Positions 10,066 through 20,645 of a DNA stretch of 64,000 bases are shown here, piece by piece. The translations under genes and the position numbers were made by a program. This stretch comes from Platycnemis pennipes (Eukaryota; Arthropoda; Insecta; Odonata; Platycnemididae): positions 138,712,615 to 138,776,614 of the forward strand of contig OW121848.1 in NCBI GenBank assembly GCA_933228895.1, in the 5' to 3' direction. The notes under the pieces are model-generated. The model saw only the letters and a list, made by a program, of their open reading frames with translations. It did no database searches and was not told where the DNA came from. Each line of letters starts with the position of its first letter. Position 1 is the first letter of the stretch.

Positions 10066-11095
10066 CGTCCAGCTAAACTTTTGGGTCGAGATCTTTTTGG
10101 TAAATCACTGGTGACGCAGGGAAAGGAAGTGCCCATTCCCCATTTGCAGGCATATACATATATTTCAGGTGCCGTTGGGTCGGATTTGTGGGCTCTTCCC
10201 TCAAGCCCATACCTATTTTCGGGATTAACTTAATGATTTGTTTGCTTTTCTAACAGCGAATCGTTTTATGTACCTTTGTGTGTGATTAATTCACGAAATC
10301 ATGTGGTGTGACGAGCTCCACGTGAAAGTTAAATTAAGGCTCGCTTATATTTAGGAGGAACATCTTAAAAATTGTTCAGTTTGCGTATGAATTCGAGCTA
10401 CTTTTGATATAAACTCCAAAGGAAGAAAGCGTTATCATCTCGTAATTGATGAAGCCATTTTTATCGCTTCCGACTTGAGTTATTTTTCCCCAGGCACACT
10501 TTCTATTGCCTTAGCATCTGAATTATGTTGCAGCGCGGCTTAGAAGGGGGCTGACTCTACTACTTCCTCCCTCGGAGGACTCCTTCGTCTCGTTACTTCC
10601 GGCGCTGCATCACATCTTCCGTTACACAACTCCCACACTCGCACGGCCGATTAAAAACCGATGGCATTCTGCAGCCGTGCACCTTCAGAGCTCTCACGCT
10701 TCGCCCCCGCGCCTTTCACTCATTGCGTCTCCAGACGCTTGCCAGAGGGACGAGGATGAAGATTTTTTTGCCGGATATGAACGCTCTCCGACGTTCTCGT
10801 CCGAAGAATTCACTCGGAATCACTTTCTCCGGTGCGTCATGACATCTTCGGCAACACGGACCCTCGCTACACCCAGACCAATGGGAACGTTTTTTTTTGC
10901 CGAGTTGGTCCGAGCTCTTTTTCTCGCTTGATGGGACTTCGTAATATCTGTAAACTGAAGGTGGTACCTCGGGAACCGGCAAAGAGAATATGCTAGGGAT
11001 TCGAATTGCTGGACGTTCAGTCACTCCTTCCGGAATGGGTCACTTTGGGCCCTCTCAGCGGCCGGTTTCGGCCTAATGGTATCCGTGTGCTACAA
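10066..11095. other. Unassigned sequence with GC-rich block
   Basis: A GC-rich stretch lies at roughly 10530-10930. It carries overlapping open frames on both strands (84 and 102 codons) with no recognised domain. It could be a regulatory or exonic island, but nothing in the sequence proves it. Confidence 0.45.
10972..11009 (+). repeat. 38-bp direct repeat, copy 1
   Basis: It begins GGAACCGGCAAAGAGAATAT and recurs at 11937-11974 with about three or four mismatches. The origin is unknown; the second copy lies beyond the SINE at 11328-11556. Confidence 0.8.
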
Positions 11096-11140
11096 CCAAG
11101 AACACTGTTTATGCAGTGCACTGTTATACAGTGTTCTTGG
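11096..11140. repeat. 13-bp hairpin with palindromic loop
   Basis: Arms 11096-11108 and 11128-11140 (CCAAGAACACTGT and its complement) are perfect. The loop contains the palindrome CAGTGCACTG. Confidence 0.9.
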
Positions 11141-11313
11141 CTTTAACAGTTCAAAATTGTTTAGGTGATTTGGCTTGGAAAGGAAAGTAACATCAGTAGC
11201 TTATCTCACGACAAACATTCATAGCTTACATAATCAATAAAAATGTAATCTATGAAACTTTTCTTTAGAAATTTCTTCGATTATTTGGAGCATTAACAGA
11301 AATCCATGGAGAT

Positions 11314-11570
11314 AGCAGTTGAGAGAGGGGGATCGGGTTGGTGTTTTGGCAAGAGTGCTGGCCTCCCATCCCGAGGGCCCGGGTTCGATTCCCGGCTGTG
11401 GCGGATTTTTCAGTGGAAAACCGGTCCCCACTTGAGTTGGGTCGGATGCCGACGCCGGGTTTCTCTCCACCCTTCCTCCGTTTTCTGAAATTACCCTCCT
11501 ATACTAAATGACGCAAATGACATCAGTTGTCGGTCGCCTCCCCTGAATAACCAACCAGCAGTTGAAAGAG
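11314..11570 (+). mobile_element. tRNA-derived SINE (copy A) with 14-bp target duplication
   Basis: The SINE at 11328-11556 starts with a tRNA-like head carrying a perfect B box (GGTTCGATTCC near 11382-11392). A body with CGGATGCCGACGCCGGGTTT follows, then a 3' tail (11505-11556) containing GACGCAAATGACATCAGTTG. It is flanked by AGCAGTTGAGAGAG (11314-11327) and AGCAGTTGAAAGAG (11557-11570), 13 of 14 identical, which marks target-primed insertion. Compared with copies B, E and G it lacks the central GTCGGATGG...GTTAAAC block, so it carries an internal deletion or belongs to a short subfamily. Confidence 0.85.
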
Positions 11571-12777
11571 CTGCTGTAATCTTCTAGGAGACGAGTCATA
11601 GGAGGGTTTTGTGAATGGGCGTGGTTCTTTTCAACCGCATCGTTCACTACTGGGCATTTAGGTCTAGTTACGTGGTGCTTCCATCCGGGAACTCGGCAGA
11701 AATTGCTCAATCCTGGAAGGAAATCCACAGGTGAGGAAGTCAATGGCTTTCGTTTCGTATTCTCTTGTTTTTTTGATAGAAAGTAAATGGAGAGACTAAT
11801 ACATCCTATGTATTGTGGTTCTATTTGTCCAGGTGTATTATTTGCAGTGAGAGTTGTACTGGTCACTTAACTTCTAATTTAAAGTAATTGTTTTTGGAAG
11901 CAGGGTGAGAGAACTGAAGAGAAGAGAAGTATATTTGGAACCGGCAAAGAGAATATCCTAGTGATTCGAATAGCCGAAGAGAGAAGAGGTGATAAGACTC
12001 GCGGCGTTTGGCGGCGTAACTTTTTTTCTAGAACGGTTGAAATGAATGATTCGATAGATTTCCTGTTCTAACATTTGACTGCGAACCGGAGACACTCGGC
12101 TTCACATTTTCATTTCGCGTATGTATAGTCCTGGTAAATACTCATTCATGTTTTGTGGGCTTCGTATATTTCCAGGGATGTCGTCGGCAAAATATTTTAC
12201 TCATGCTTGTACAATGCTCTAACCTAAATGTGCGTTTCTTACGAACTGGACCTTCTCAAAAAGGAGCCCCATAAATTCAAATCCCCCCTTTCGCTGCTGT
12301 TTGTGTTTGGTACGGACTTCATTTTTGCTCTCTCAACATACTATATATTTTACTCTCTCTCTCTCCCTCAAGAAGACCATCCCCATGATTATCCTTTTGA
12401 GAATTATGGGCACGAGATGTGGCAGGACAACCTGCTTGCCCTAAAGCAATAGAACGACGAAGTTTTCTTTATTTCAATTTCGTATTCCGTTGTTCATTCC
12501 ACCTGCATTTATTTGTCTTGTTCTTTGGCATTAATGGAGAAAAATTATATGTACCGTTTGAAAATACGTCAGATTTCATCTCTCGATTGCGAAGTAAGTA
12601 TGAATAGTGGCCCTGAGATAGGATTGTCTGGGAAACATGGATTTTGAGTTACAGAAACCCTGCATGCTGCTTGGAATCCGTACGGTGGATTGAACGGATA
12701 GTATGGAAATGATAATAATTTGTCACCTATGGTATGTCTTCGTCATTTAACTAATCGATGAAAGTACTGTATATGTA
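11571..12777. other. Unassigned sequence
   Basis: It holds the second copy of the 38-bp direct repeat (11937-11974) and a TC-rich run near 12353-12368. No gene is recognised. Confidence 0.55.
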
Positions 12778-12841
12778 GTTGGCTTGTGGACAACAGTTTC
12801 GCTGGCAGGAGAGCCAGTAAAACTGTTGTCCACAAGCCAAC
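12778..12841. repeat. Perfect 22-bp hairpin (64 nt)
   Basis: Arms 12778-12799 and 12820-12841 are perfect complements (GTTGGCTTGTGGACAACAGT then TT). After a 2x2 internal mismatch, an inner 5-bp stem (12802-12806 with 12813-12817) closes a 6-nt loop. One more A-T pair extends the base. A stem this perfect implies a recent inverted duplication or selection. The arm length is Dicer-like, but plant- or animal-type miRNA status is not shown. Confidence 0.95.
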
Positions 12842-13403
12842 TGACGCGGAAGAAAACCCGAGAAAAAAATGCCGAGATCAAACCATCACCGCGGAAACCT
12901 TCGTTCTGATACTACATATGTATTCCAAGAATCCAAAATCACCATACATACCTTATCTGGTTTGAATATTCATTAAAAACAATCATCAATTGATAAGAAA
13001 GATGGTCGGTATAACTGGTCGATAATGTTTTAAGAATATTGATACGTAGAAGGTTTTTGTTACGTGTATGTCATAGAGTTTGCAACTGGCAGAAAACTTT
13101 TATCGCTAAATTGACGATTTTGGACTTACAGTGTATCCGAGTTATTATGGACGATGAATCGTAAATTCTCCTCGAGTAGTTGATTTTATCGGCTTTCCCG
13201 ACGTTTTGCAGCCATTCGTCTAATAATTGGATGCTGTGCTCTTCCCCGACACATTTTAAATCTTCAACCCTTCCTTCCTTCAATTTTAACTCCTTCAATC
13301 CTGTATTACGTAAGAATATTCATAGGCGAACATTGCTCAGTTGTTATTAATTTTACCTGTCGTCTTCTATCTTCCCTTTAAATTAAAAGAGAAAATAATA
13401 AAG
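12842..13403. other. Unassigned sequence
   Basis: Nothing recognised. A minus-strand 75-codon frame at 13071-13298 (KELKLKEGRVEDLKCVGEEH) has no family assignment and may itself be a decayed LINE scrap. Confidence 0.5.
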
Positions 13404-13446
13404 AGCTGCGCCATATCAATCCTAGGATTGATGACCTGTGATGATA
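13404..13446 (+). mobile_element. RTE-like LINE terminal scrap
   Basis: Only the last ~40 bp of the family survive: a GCTGCG...ATCAATCCTAGGATTGATGA segment followed by TGATGAT, matching the 3' ends at 20256-20355 and 29727-30313. Confidence 0.6.
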
Positions 13447-13609
13447 ACATCTGGTGAATTTGCCTCTGGGAAATATTTGCACTGGTCAACTTCGCCCGCT
13501 CTTCACAGGTACTGGTGATGCGAGAGAAAGCGAAAAGGTGGACATCATTCTAAAAAAAACGGACGGAGGGACCATTTCACATGATCATGCGTTATGGAGA
13601 ACACTGCCT

Positions 13610-13730
13610 TCCATGCTTCCTTTGGCATTATTTCCGTTCACTTTTCTTTGTAGACTGTCTTCATCAGACAATCATGTCTCTAGATGTGTCTGATAAGGCT
13701 GTTCAGTCTTAGTTTTATACTTTTATCACA
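13610..13730 (-). mobile_element. Diverged RTE-like LINE fragment
   Basis: The minus strand aligns by eye with the segment from LLKTLKRR through MKTIVEGKVNG of the other copies, with many substitutions. It lies just before a second minus-strand piece at 13783-14205, so one older copy may have been rearranged. Confidence 0.55.
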
Positions 13731-13782
13731 TTTCTCGTTTATTCCTCTCTTCTTTGGATCTTTTTTTTTTAGTTATTCGGTC

Positions 13783-14205
13783 TCATCGTCAACATGGGTC
13801 AACGATCCTCTAAGATTGGTTTGACGCACCTCTCCACACGATTCTCTTATCAGCTAGCCTTCTACTTTTTTTTTTTACATCTTTCACTATTTGTTTCATG
13901 CATCATATGCGAGACCTTTCTTTTCCATTCTCTCAATTCACTTGCCCCTCGACGATTGTCTTCGTCTGTCCATCGTGTCTCAGAATATGGCCGATTAAGT
14001 TGTCCCGTCTTTTTCTAAGTTTTTCAGTGGACTTCTCTTTTCTTCCACTCTTCTTAAGACTTCTTCTTTAGTCACTTGGTCTAAGCTTTTGATCTTCATC
14101 GTCTCTATTAATCATTCTTCTATATTACCACGTTTCAATTGCTTCCGATTTTGCTTTTACTGTGGCTTTTTTTATTATTTTTATTCATGCCCTACTGTCA
14201 TAAAT
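13783..14205 (-). mobile_element. RTE-like LINE 3' fragment, decayed
   Basis: The minus strand reads from degraded coding near 14200 through the KIK...DQVTKEEVLRRV-type block and RRRDNLIGHILRHDG-type block to the ...QTNLR... 3' end and a GTTGACCCATGTTGACG tail. It contains frameshifts and a poly-T/A expansion near 13867-13878. Confidence 0.8.
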
Positions 14206-14294
14206 GTATGCTCCAAACTTCCCAGGAAAATTATTCCAGGCTGTAAGGAGGTTATTTTTCTATTCTATTTCAATATTCTCGTCTGTATCTTCAA

Positions 14295-14463
14295 GTATGT
14301 CCCCGCCCGTGCAGGCTGGACGGGTCGAATGCTCTCCAAAACGCACTCAAGAAGAGGCCAAGAAATTTTGCCAATGAAAATATATTCCACAGCCAGGATT
14401 CAAACCCGAATCCTTGTGGTGAGGGGCTAGTTCTCTGACCACAGCACAAACCCGACCTCCCAA
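14295..14463 (-). mobile_element. tRNA-derived SINE (copy H), partial
   Basis: The minus-strand head (14463 down to about 14385) has B box GGTTTGAATCC and is followed by TGGCTGTGGAATAT and a body with CTTGAGTGCGTTTTGGAGAG. This body motif is shared with copies C and G. The copy ends before the central block and the 3' tail. Confidence 0.65.
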
Positions 14464-15451
14464 AGCTTCTTCTAGTCAAACGTCCTATCGACCGTGTATA
14501 GAACGTCTGCTCTGTACATCATTTACTTCCTGTGTGGTCAATGAATGTTAATCATGCCTACCAACAAGAAATGCCAAGCCATTTGCCATGAGTTTTATTT
14601 TTCGAGATTAATATTGGTCTTATCCTTTATTCTACTGCATGTCATCACCTCTGATTTGCTTTAAATAAATTCTAGATCGTTTTTTTAGGTGCTTTATCGG
14701 TATAGGTGGTGCCTCGAAGTTTACGCGTATTATTTCCGGCCACATCGGCCACTCCCCTAATGTCCCCTCCCTTAGCAATCACTGCGCCTTCCTTTGGTCG
14801 CCATAGTGTTGCTAATATGCGGGATTAAAGCATTCTCCTCCTTCTGTTTTTTCTTCCGTTTTCACCGCGGTGATTTCATACCGCGGGGAAGATGGGCAAA
14901 AAGCTGGATTCCATCCTGGTCTATTCTCTCCCTCATTTACTCTCGATCATGCTCAGCTTTCTCGCGCGAGATCCACGGCGTTCATCATCAGACCACTGTG
15001 CTATGCCTCCACCACAGGGCCATGGTTGTCTGGCCTAGAAAGCTCATCGTAATCACACCGTTTCCATAATCCCTCCAATTATCGCGGTCTTGTCTACAAT
15101 TTTCGTTACTGAAGGGAAGCTACGCAAGCGGAAGTCGGTCGCTCTGGAAGCACGTCATTGACGGAGATATGTAGTGAAGGAGTTTCATGGTTAGCTTTCT
15201 CGTGAAAATTTAAGCTAACGATAATGCGAACGGTGAGCTCCCACATTAACTGGCTGGACGTAATGGCGTCATCGTGCTTAACTCTTTATTATGTCGTAAT
15301 GCGGCATCAAAGGAGAGATTTTATAAGAAAAACAATACGGGGTGATGCGCAATGAAAGTCACCTATCCTCGTCGGGAGTTAATTTTTAAGCGGTCAGTAT
15401 AATGAAAGTGGCATTTATTCATGGCATTTGATTAAATTCACTTTCACATGT
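14464..15451. other. Unassigned sequence
   Basis: The open frames at 14794-15069 (91 and 60 codons, both plus strand) show no recognised domain. No repeats were identified. Confidence 0.5.
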
Positions 15452-16432
15452 TGTTACAACTTAATCGGCCAATATCTTAAAGGTCGTTTTACACGGTCGT
15501 TGATACTGCGCAGGCTGCTGCGAGAACACTTCCGCAAGAAACATTGCACCGTGTAAAGCGACGATCTGCGAGGAGAGACAGCACCATTGCGTGAACTACT
15601 GCGAGCAAATTAGAACATGTTCTAATCTGATACATGCGTTCACGCAAGTTTGAAGTTTATTTCTCTCACTTGATGGTGCAGATGTAGCGGCAACGGACTG
15701 CCTGGGGAATTCTAGCAATTAAATAGGTTGTTGACGATTGAGTTGGGCGTTTTTGTTTGCACTCAACTCCTTAGGTAGTAAATAAAGTGCAAAAATGATG
15801 AGCTGGGTGAATCTGGCCGAGCTAATCACGTGGAAGCTTAAATTTCATCCGTAAAGGAAGAACTCGTTACCTAGGCCCACAGCCGTTCGTTCGTTGTGCA
15901 GATTTTGGGCTAAGTATACGGGACTAGGGTCTCCACTGTTATGTTTAGACTATGGCCTATAACATATTTTAAAGTGGTGGAAATTTATCGCATCGTTCAC
16001 GTCCAATTAATGGCTACTTAACAGATCTTGACATAATGCGATATATTGACGGTATTACCGCTACTGAATGGTATATTGTCAATGACTTAATGCACCGACG
16101 ATTGCACCGTGTAAAGCTGTCAAGCAAGCGACCTCGCAATTTTCAAGTCACGGATTTTCGCAGACGACTGCTCAAACGGAAGCAACATCAACTTGCGCAG
16201 TTTCAATGACTGTGTAAAACGGCCTTAAGACACGATGGCCTGATGAAGACAATCGTCAAGGGAAAAGTGAACGGGAAGAATGTAAAAGGCATGCCTCGTA
16301 TGAGATACAAGTTGCGAAGGATGTAAAGGAGAAGAATTACGTTAACATGAAGATGTTGGCCGATAGGAGAATCGAATGGAAGGCTGCATAAAACCAATCT
16401 AAGGATTATTGACCGCTGATGATGATGATGCT
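15452..16432 (+). mobile_element. RTE-like LINE 3' fragment split by a DNA element
   Basis: The LINE runs 15452-15480 (ACAACTTAATCGGCCAATAT), is interrupted by the TTAA element, and resumes at 16225 with TTAAGACACGATGGCCTGAT. It continues through the MKTIVKGKVNGKN-type and MKMLADRRIEWKAA-type coding to the GATGATGATGATG tail. Removing the insert and one TTAA restores the uninterrupted order seen in the copies at 28140-28495 and 29727-30313. Confidence 0.9.
15477..16228. mobile_element. TTAA-flanked non-autonomous DNA transposon, 744 bp
   Basis: The element 15481-16224 sits between TTAA at 15477-15480 and TTAA at 16225-16228, inside LINE sequence. Its ends are inverted: AGGTCGTTTTACACGGTCGT at the left, and GGCCGTTTTACACAGTCATT as the reverse complement of the right. 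Similarity continues through ACTGCGCA (about 31 bp). The TIR core recurs internally as GCACCGTGTAAAGC near 15551-15564 and 16100-16113, the layout of repeated transposase-binding sites. TTAA duplication is typical of piggyBac and some Sola elements. The TIRs do not decide which, and no transposase is present. Confidence 0.9.
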
Positions 16433-17114
16433 GTTACACTACCCCTCAGGATTGATTTGTCCAGCTATCATAATCATCACCGACAGCACTTCACCAGTAT
16501 TGGTAGGGCAATGGATACACCTTCCTCCCGATATATCACCTTCATTGTGGGATCATTTCTAGCTCTTCCGCCGGAGGCGGAGGAAGTTATCCCTCGTAAA
16601 GTTCCCCTGTCATACATTTTTTTCCTTCCGCTTTCTTTCCTATCATTTATAATCTCTATATTCTCTTCCTTCCACTTCCGAGCTTAGCCAGCGTTCTCCC
16701 CTCTCACATTCGACATCCCGTTTCCTCCCAATACGTTCTCTTCCCCATTATTCCCTCTTCCTTGGAATTTCTCCAGCCGATTTTGTTTCCTGCCTCCCTC
16801 ATCCTTAAGCCCTCTTCGCTTGTCTTGCCCTCCTCTCAGCTTACCAGCTTTCACTCTTCATAGCATCCATCCCAGTCCACTCCCATCGCGATGCATCGGT
16901 TCCGTACGGTTCAAGTTACTGCAACGTACAACTGTACGCTCTTAAATGGATGTATATATATAATATTTTCTTCAAGTATTTAATCAAGAGTATCCCTCAT
17001 CTATTCTTTCCTTTGTTTGCTCGTATGTACATACTTCCTTGGCCTTAATACCCCTATCTCATTTGCATCTATAATTTCTCTGGAAAGTGAACCATTCAAC
17101 CAGGCACGTAGCCA
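16433..17114. other. Unassigned pyrimidine-rich sequence
   Basis: A C/T-rich stretch (about 16560-16860) yields a low-complexity frame at 16409-16687. No gene or repeat family is recognised. Confidence 0.55.
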
Positions 17115-17467
17115 CACTGAAAAAAATTTTGATTGAATTTATCATATTTTGATTAATTTTATCAAAAAGTTCAGTTCATATGGAACTTTGAATTGCTAAG
17201 TTATTTCTACCAAGACTGTTTGATAAAAAAATTTGGTGAAGATTATCAAACTCTTACCACTATCGAATTGATTCAGTAACTTAAGACGAAATATTTCCCG
17301 TTTTCAAGTCAATTCTGAACAACAGAAAATTTTAATAATCGGGTACCAAATCGTTCAGTAAATTTTATCTATCGCATGGTTATTTTCATTGAAAATTTAA
17401 TAATTTTAATCGAAAAGTGCCCTATCAAACATGTTCGGTTGTATCTGACAAACTATTTTTTTCCGTG
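17115..17467. mobile_element. Candidate AT-rich MITE
   Basis: A very AT-rich 353-bp block starts CACTGAAAAAAAT and ends with the inverse of CACGGAAAAAAAT (12 of 13 matching). The interior contains recurring TTTGATAAAA/TTATCAAA motifs in both orientations. The flanking duplication is unclear (CA on both sides at most), so the element call rests on the TIRs and the sharp composition change. Confidence 0.45.
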
Positions 17468-19994
17468 CAGAAATTTGCTTCGGGGGGGCTAAGTCTTGCG
17501 TCACTTGAAACAAATCAGCCTTGCCCATTCGGTGCCTACATGTTACAAATCTCTTCCCTTAGTTTTCAGCGCTTGGTATTTACCTTTACAGTGCCCATAT
17601 TTATCTCTTCTCACTAGTAAAGTTCACTGCTAAAATCAGAACAACAAAATTATTGGGAAAAAATTTCGGGAGCGGGCTGAAGCACCAGAAGCTCCCCCCC
17701 TGGCGACGTGCCTGCATTCAATCGGCTTTAGTTTAGAACTTCCCACTTAAAATCTGATTTTAAGCCTACGTAGCGAAAATTGGCTAATCAATAAAGTTAA
17801 ATGCTTGATGCGGTTCTTTCACATGCTAAGCGCTCGAGATATGGATTCCCAGGATTATCCGACGAGTACTATTCAAGATCTCTTGATATTCAAATCATTG
17901 AGAGATATTTCGTAAGACATTGTTAATATGCAACGGGCTGTTTATTATTTTCCCCTCAGGAAAGGCATTTCAGCTTTTATGAGCCACCGAATATTGGTGA
18001 TTGAAACCCTCTATGAAGATGTTAAGGAGCTGTACTAGTTGTTGCAGAAACATCTTTGCCTATTCTATATAAGTTTTGCGACAACAAATGGCTTCTCTGA
18101 ATGCTGGATGCCGAAAGGCCTTTAGTTCTTCCGATCTCTCAGTCATTAAATTTACAATACTTTTGAATTTTTAACCATCACTTTTTTCCAACCTTGCTCC
18201 TCGAGACATGCGGAGAATTTCACTATATTTCATTTTATAATTCCCCTCCCCTAAATTTAGAAATACATACCCATAATATTTAATAGCAGTCAGCAGCATG
18301 AGTTGCGAAATTCATTATCATGTGTTTATTTGACCTGATGACAGTATCAACTGCGTGGTTTTGCTTATATGTTCGCTGTTGCAGAGTTCCACTCTTAGAT
18401 GCTTGCTTGGATTTCGCGTTTTGGATAGTTTCAGTGCCTGCCTAATTGGCTCCATTAGTTTTTGACATGACCTACTATCAGATCCCCGAAATTTTTTTCC
18501 GTGTTGTCTTGATTGACGGCACTCTTTATGTGCTATCACTGTTTCGGGCAAATAGAGGCACTTAGTTACTTCCTTCCTCTGAATGTGTCAACCATCGCCA
18601 TTTGATGTGAAGGAATAATAACGTGGGCGCGGCAAGTCATCTTTAATCCAGGAGAGCTTGATGGCGCCCTTCCTTCGTTCCTTTCCTTTTAATTTAACTG
18701 AACTTGACGGCTGCCTCAGGCGCCTCGAGTTGTGAAATCTTGGAATAGGTAAATGAAAATAGGTGAATAAAAGGCCGCTTATGCTCGCTCTGAGCGACGA
18801 AAGTGAGCAACCTGAAATATTCTGCGAATTGATAGTGCTCACGCGAAAGTTTAGTCCGGTTTTTGGTCCTGATAGTCGTAATTTTAGTCCTGATCGGTCT
18901 AATGGTAAGGGAGCTGAATACTGTCCTTAAACTCACCGCTAATTTTGGCATTGGATTCCACTTTCCATATCCACCTACGCTATTTCCTTGTCTTTGTCAT
19001 GTAGCGTTCTTTGGCGATATTGGATCGGGTCATAAACAAATCATTGGTTCAAGTCCCAAGTAAATATTTCATTGATTTGGTATACTGGCTAAGATGTACA
19101 GTTGAAGTATTTCAAACAGCATTTCTGCTAAAGGTAATCTTTCATACAAATAAAATACTATGGAATTTTGAAATCCAAACGTATTGTATTGTCTCTTTGG
19201 CGCGTCACTTTTCACTTGCCTGAAGCAGTTTTTTTTAGTGCTATTAGGACAATTATTTCTCCATGAGTATCATATGGGAGAATAAAACCGGAAATTAAGT
19301 ACTTATAGGTCTTGTAAAAGCAAGTAAACATGATATTGTGCATACTTTTTGGTTTAAGTGCCTCAGCACCATAGAAATTGGGATGGATTTACATTAGAAA
19401 ACAAATAGTACGTTTTTAGATGGAATTTCTTATATAATGGCTTTCTAAATGCCTTCGTCGGGCGACTCTACAGGTGTGAATTAGCCGTGTCTTATTTTTT
19501 GATGAAGAAGGTATGAGATCACGTAACCGCATTGCATGATGCCATCATTCGGTAGGAATAAATATTCCAAGGCGGCAGAAAACTGCGGACACATGCCATG
19601 CGTGCCAAAACTTCAAAAGTTTAGTTTAGAAATGTAGCCCCCGGAGGAAGAATTAAGTGGCCAAGGCAGACTGAGTCTTCAGTCAAGTGTGTCGTTACCG
19701 AGGGGAGCATTGACGTCACTCGCGGTCGACGGTCTGCTCACACGCGGCGAAGCGCAGGCAATCTGGGGCCGGCTCGGTGCTCGTCCAGCGATCCTGATGG
19801 CAGAGAGAGTGCAAATCGCTGGGACGTGACGGGGCGAAGGAATCTTGGGGATACCTCTTTATCTCGCTCGGGTTTTCATTCCAACGGAGATTTGCCTCAA
19901 ATTCCCTTGGGCTATATGCTTGGCTCCCTCGATGGTGATGAATTCGCGCTCTGTCGGAGACTTCTCTAGGGCTCCTTTTCTTTGTTTGGAAGAC
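17468..19994. other. Unassigned sequence
   Basis: No family is recognised. Overlapping minus-strand frames at 18588-18951 and 18318-18551 have no motif. This may be unique intergenic or intronic DNA. Confidence 0.5.
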
Positions 19995-20440
19995 CGTGTT
20001 GGTGTGGAGGCTAGAGTTTTTTTTGCTCTCGATTCCGAGGGCCTAAATTCTGGCATTGGCATATATTTTTCAGCGTGGTGAAACACACATGAGTATTGTG
20101 TGTAGAGTACTTAAAGTCCAGCACTATGTCCGCCGGATGGTCCGTAAAACAGTGGACTCCTTGGCGCCTTTTGTTAAGAGGGGAATGACGCCGACGCCGC
20201 GTTACTCTCCAACTGTGTTCTCCATTCCCTTAAAAATTCCTGCCTCTTCCTAATTTAGAAGAATTGCGTTAAGATGGAGAGGTTTTCCGATAGAAGAATC
20301 GAGTGGAGGACTGCGTCAAACCAATCCTAGGATTGTTGACCGATGATGATGCTGACCTCTTCCTAATTACGTTCCTATCATAAATGGCGCAAATGACCTA
20401 AGCTGTCGGTCACCTCCCCCGAATAAGCACCACTACGCGG
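19995..20440 (+). mobile_element. tRNA-derived SINE (copy B), interrupted by a LINE
   Basis: The degraded head (about 19995-20065, GGTGTGGAGGCTAGAG and a mutated B box) is followed by ATATTTTTCAG and the central block GTCCGCCGGATGGTCCGTAA near 20127-20146. CCTTGGCGCCTTTTGTTAAG and GACGCCGACGCCGCGTTACT come next. The 3' tail (20384-20435) holds AAATGGCGCAAATGACCTAA and ends CACCACTAC. Positions 20256-20355 are an RTE-like LINE insertion. This is the most complete body for defining the family in the window. Confidence 0.85.
20256..20355 (+). mobile_element. 100-bp RTE-like LINE insertion in a SINE
   Basis: A severely 5'-truncated copy keeps only the ...RFSDRRIEWRTASNQS-type codons and the CCTAGGATTGTTGACCGATG tail with ATG repeats. 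CCTCTTCCTAATT occurs exactly at 20243-20255 and 20356-20368, a perfect 13-bp target duplication, and the SINE sequence is continuous once the insert is removed. This fixes the 3' terminus of the LINE family. Confidence 0.95.
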
Positions 20441-20454
20441 TAAGATATAACCAC

Positions 20455-20645
20455 GAACAGCTAAACCCGTTGTAGCAAGGGGTCCATCGTTTAGGGCTCC
20501 ATTCCACGGACGAAGTACAGAACTCGAAGTACTCTCCACAAAGATCTCAAATAGGTACCGGTGCCGAACTTTAAAAATTCATCCATCTCTTTGCATTGAA
20601 CCCGGGCTCTAGGAATGGTAGATCAGTTTTCTGGTCATTAACTAA
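20455..20645 (-). mobile_element. tRNA-derived SINE (copy C)
   Basis: On the minus strand, the head (20645 to about 20585) ends in CCCGGGTTCAATGC. The body includes TTTGTGGAGAGTACTTCGAG and the central block CGTCCGTGGAATGGAGCC, then CTAAACGATGGACCCCTTGC. It lies tail-to-tail with copy B and has lost the conserved 3' tail. Confidence 0.7.

Noticed and set aside
11328..11410. Functional tRNA gene
   Set aside because: The B box is perfect but the acceptor stem does not pair, and the sequence is the head of a repeated SINE with a target duplication.
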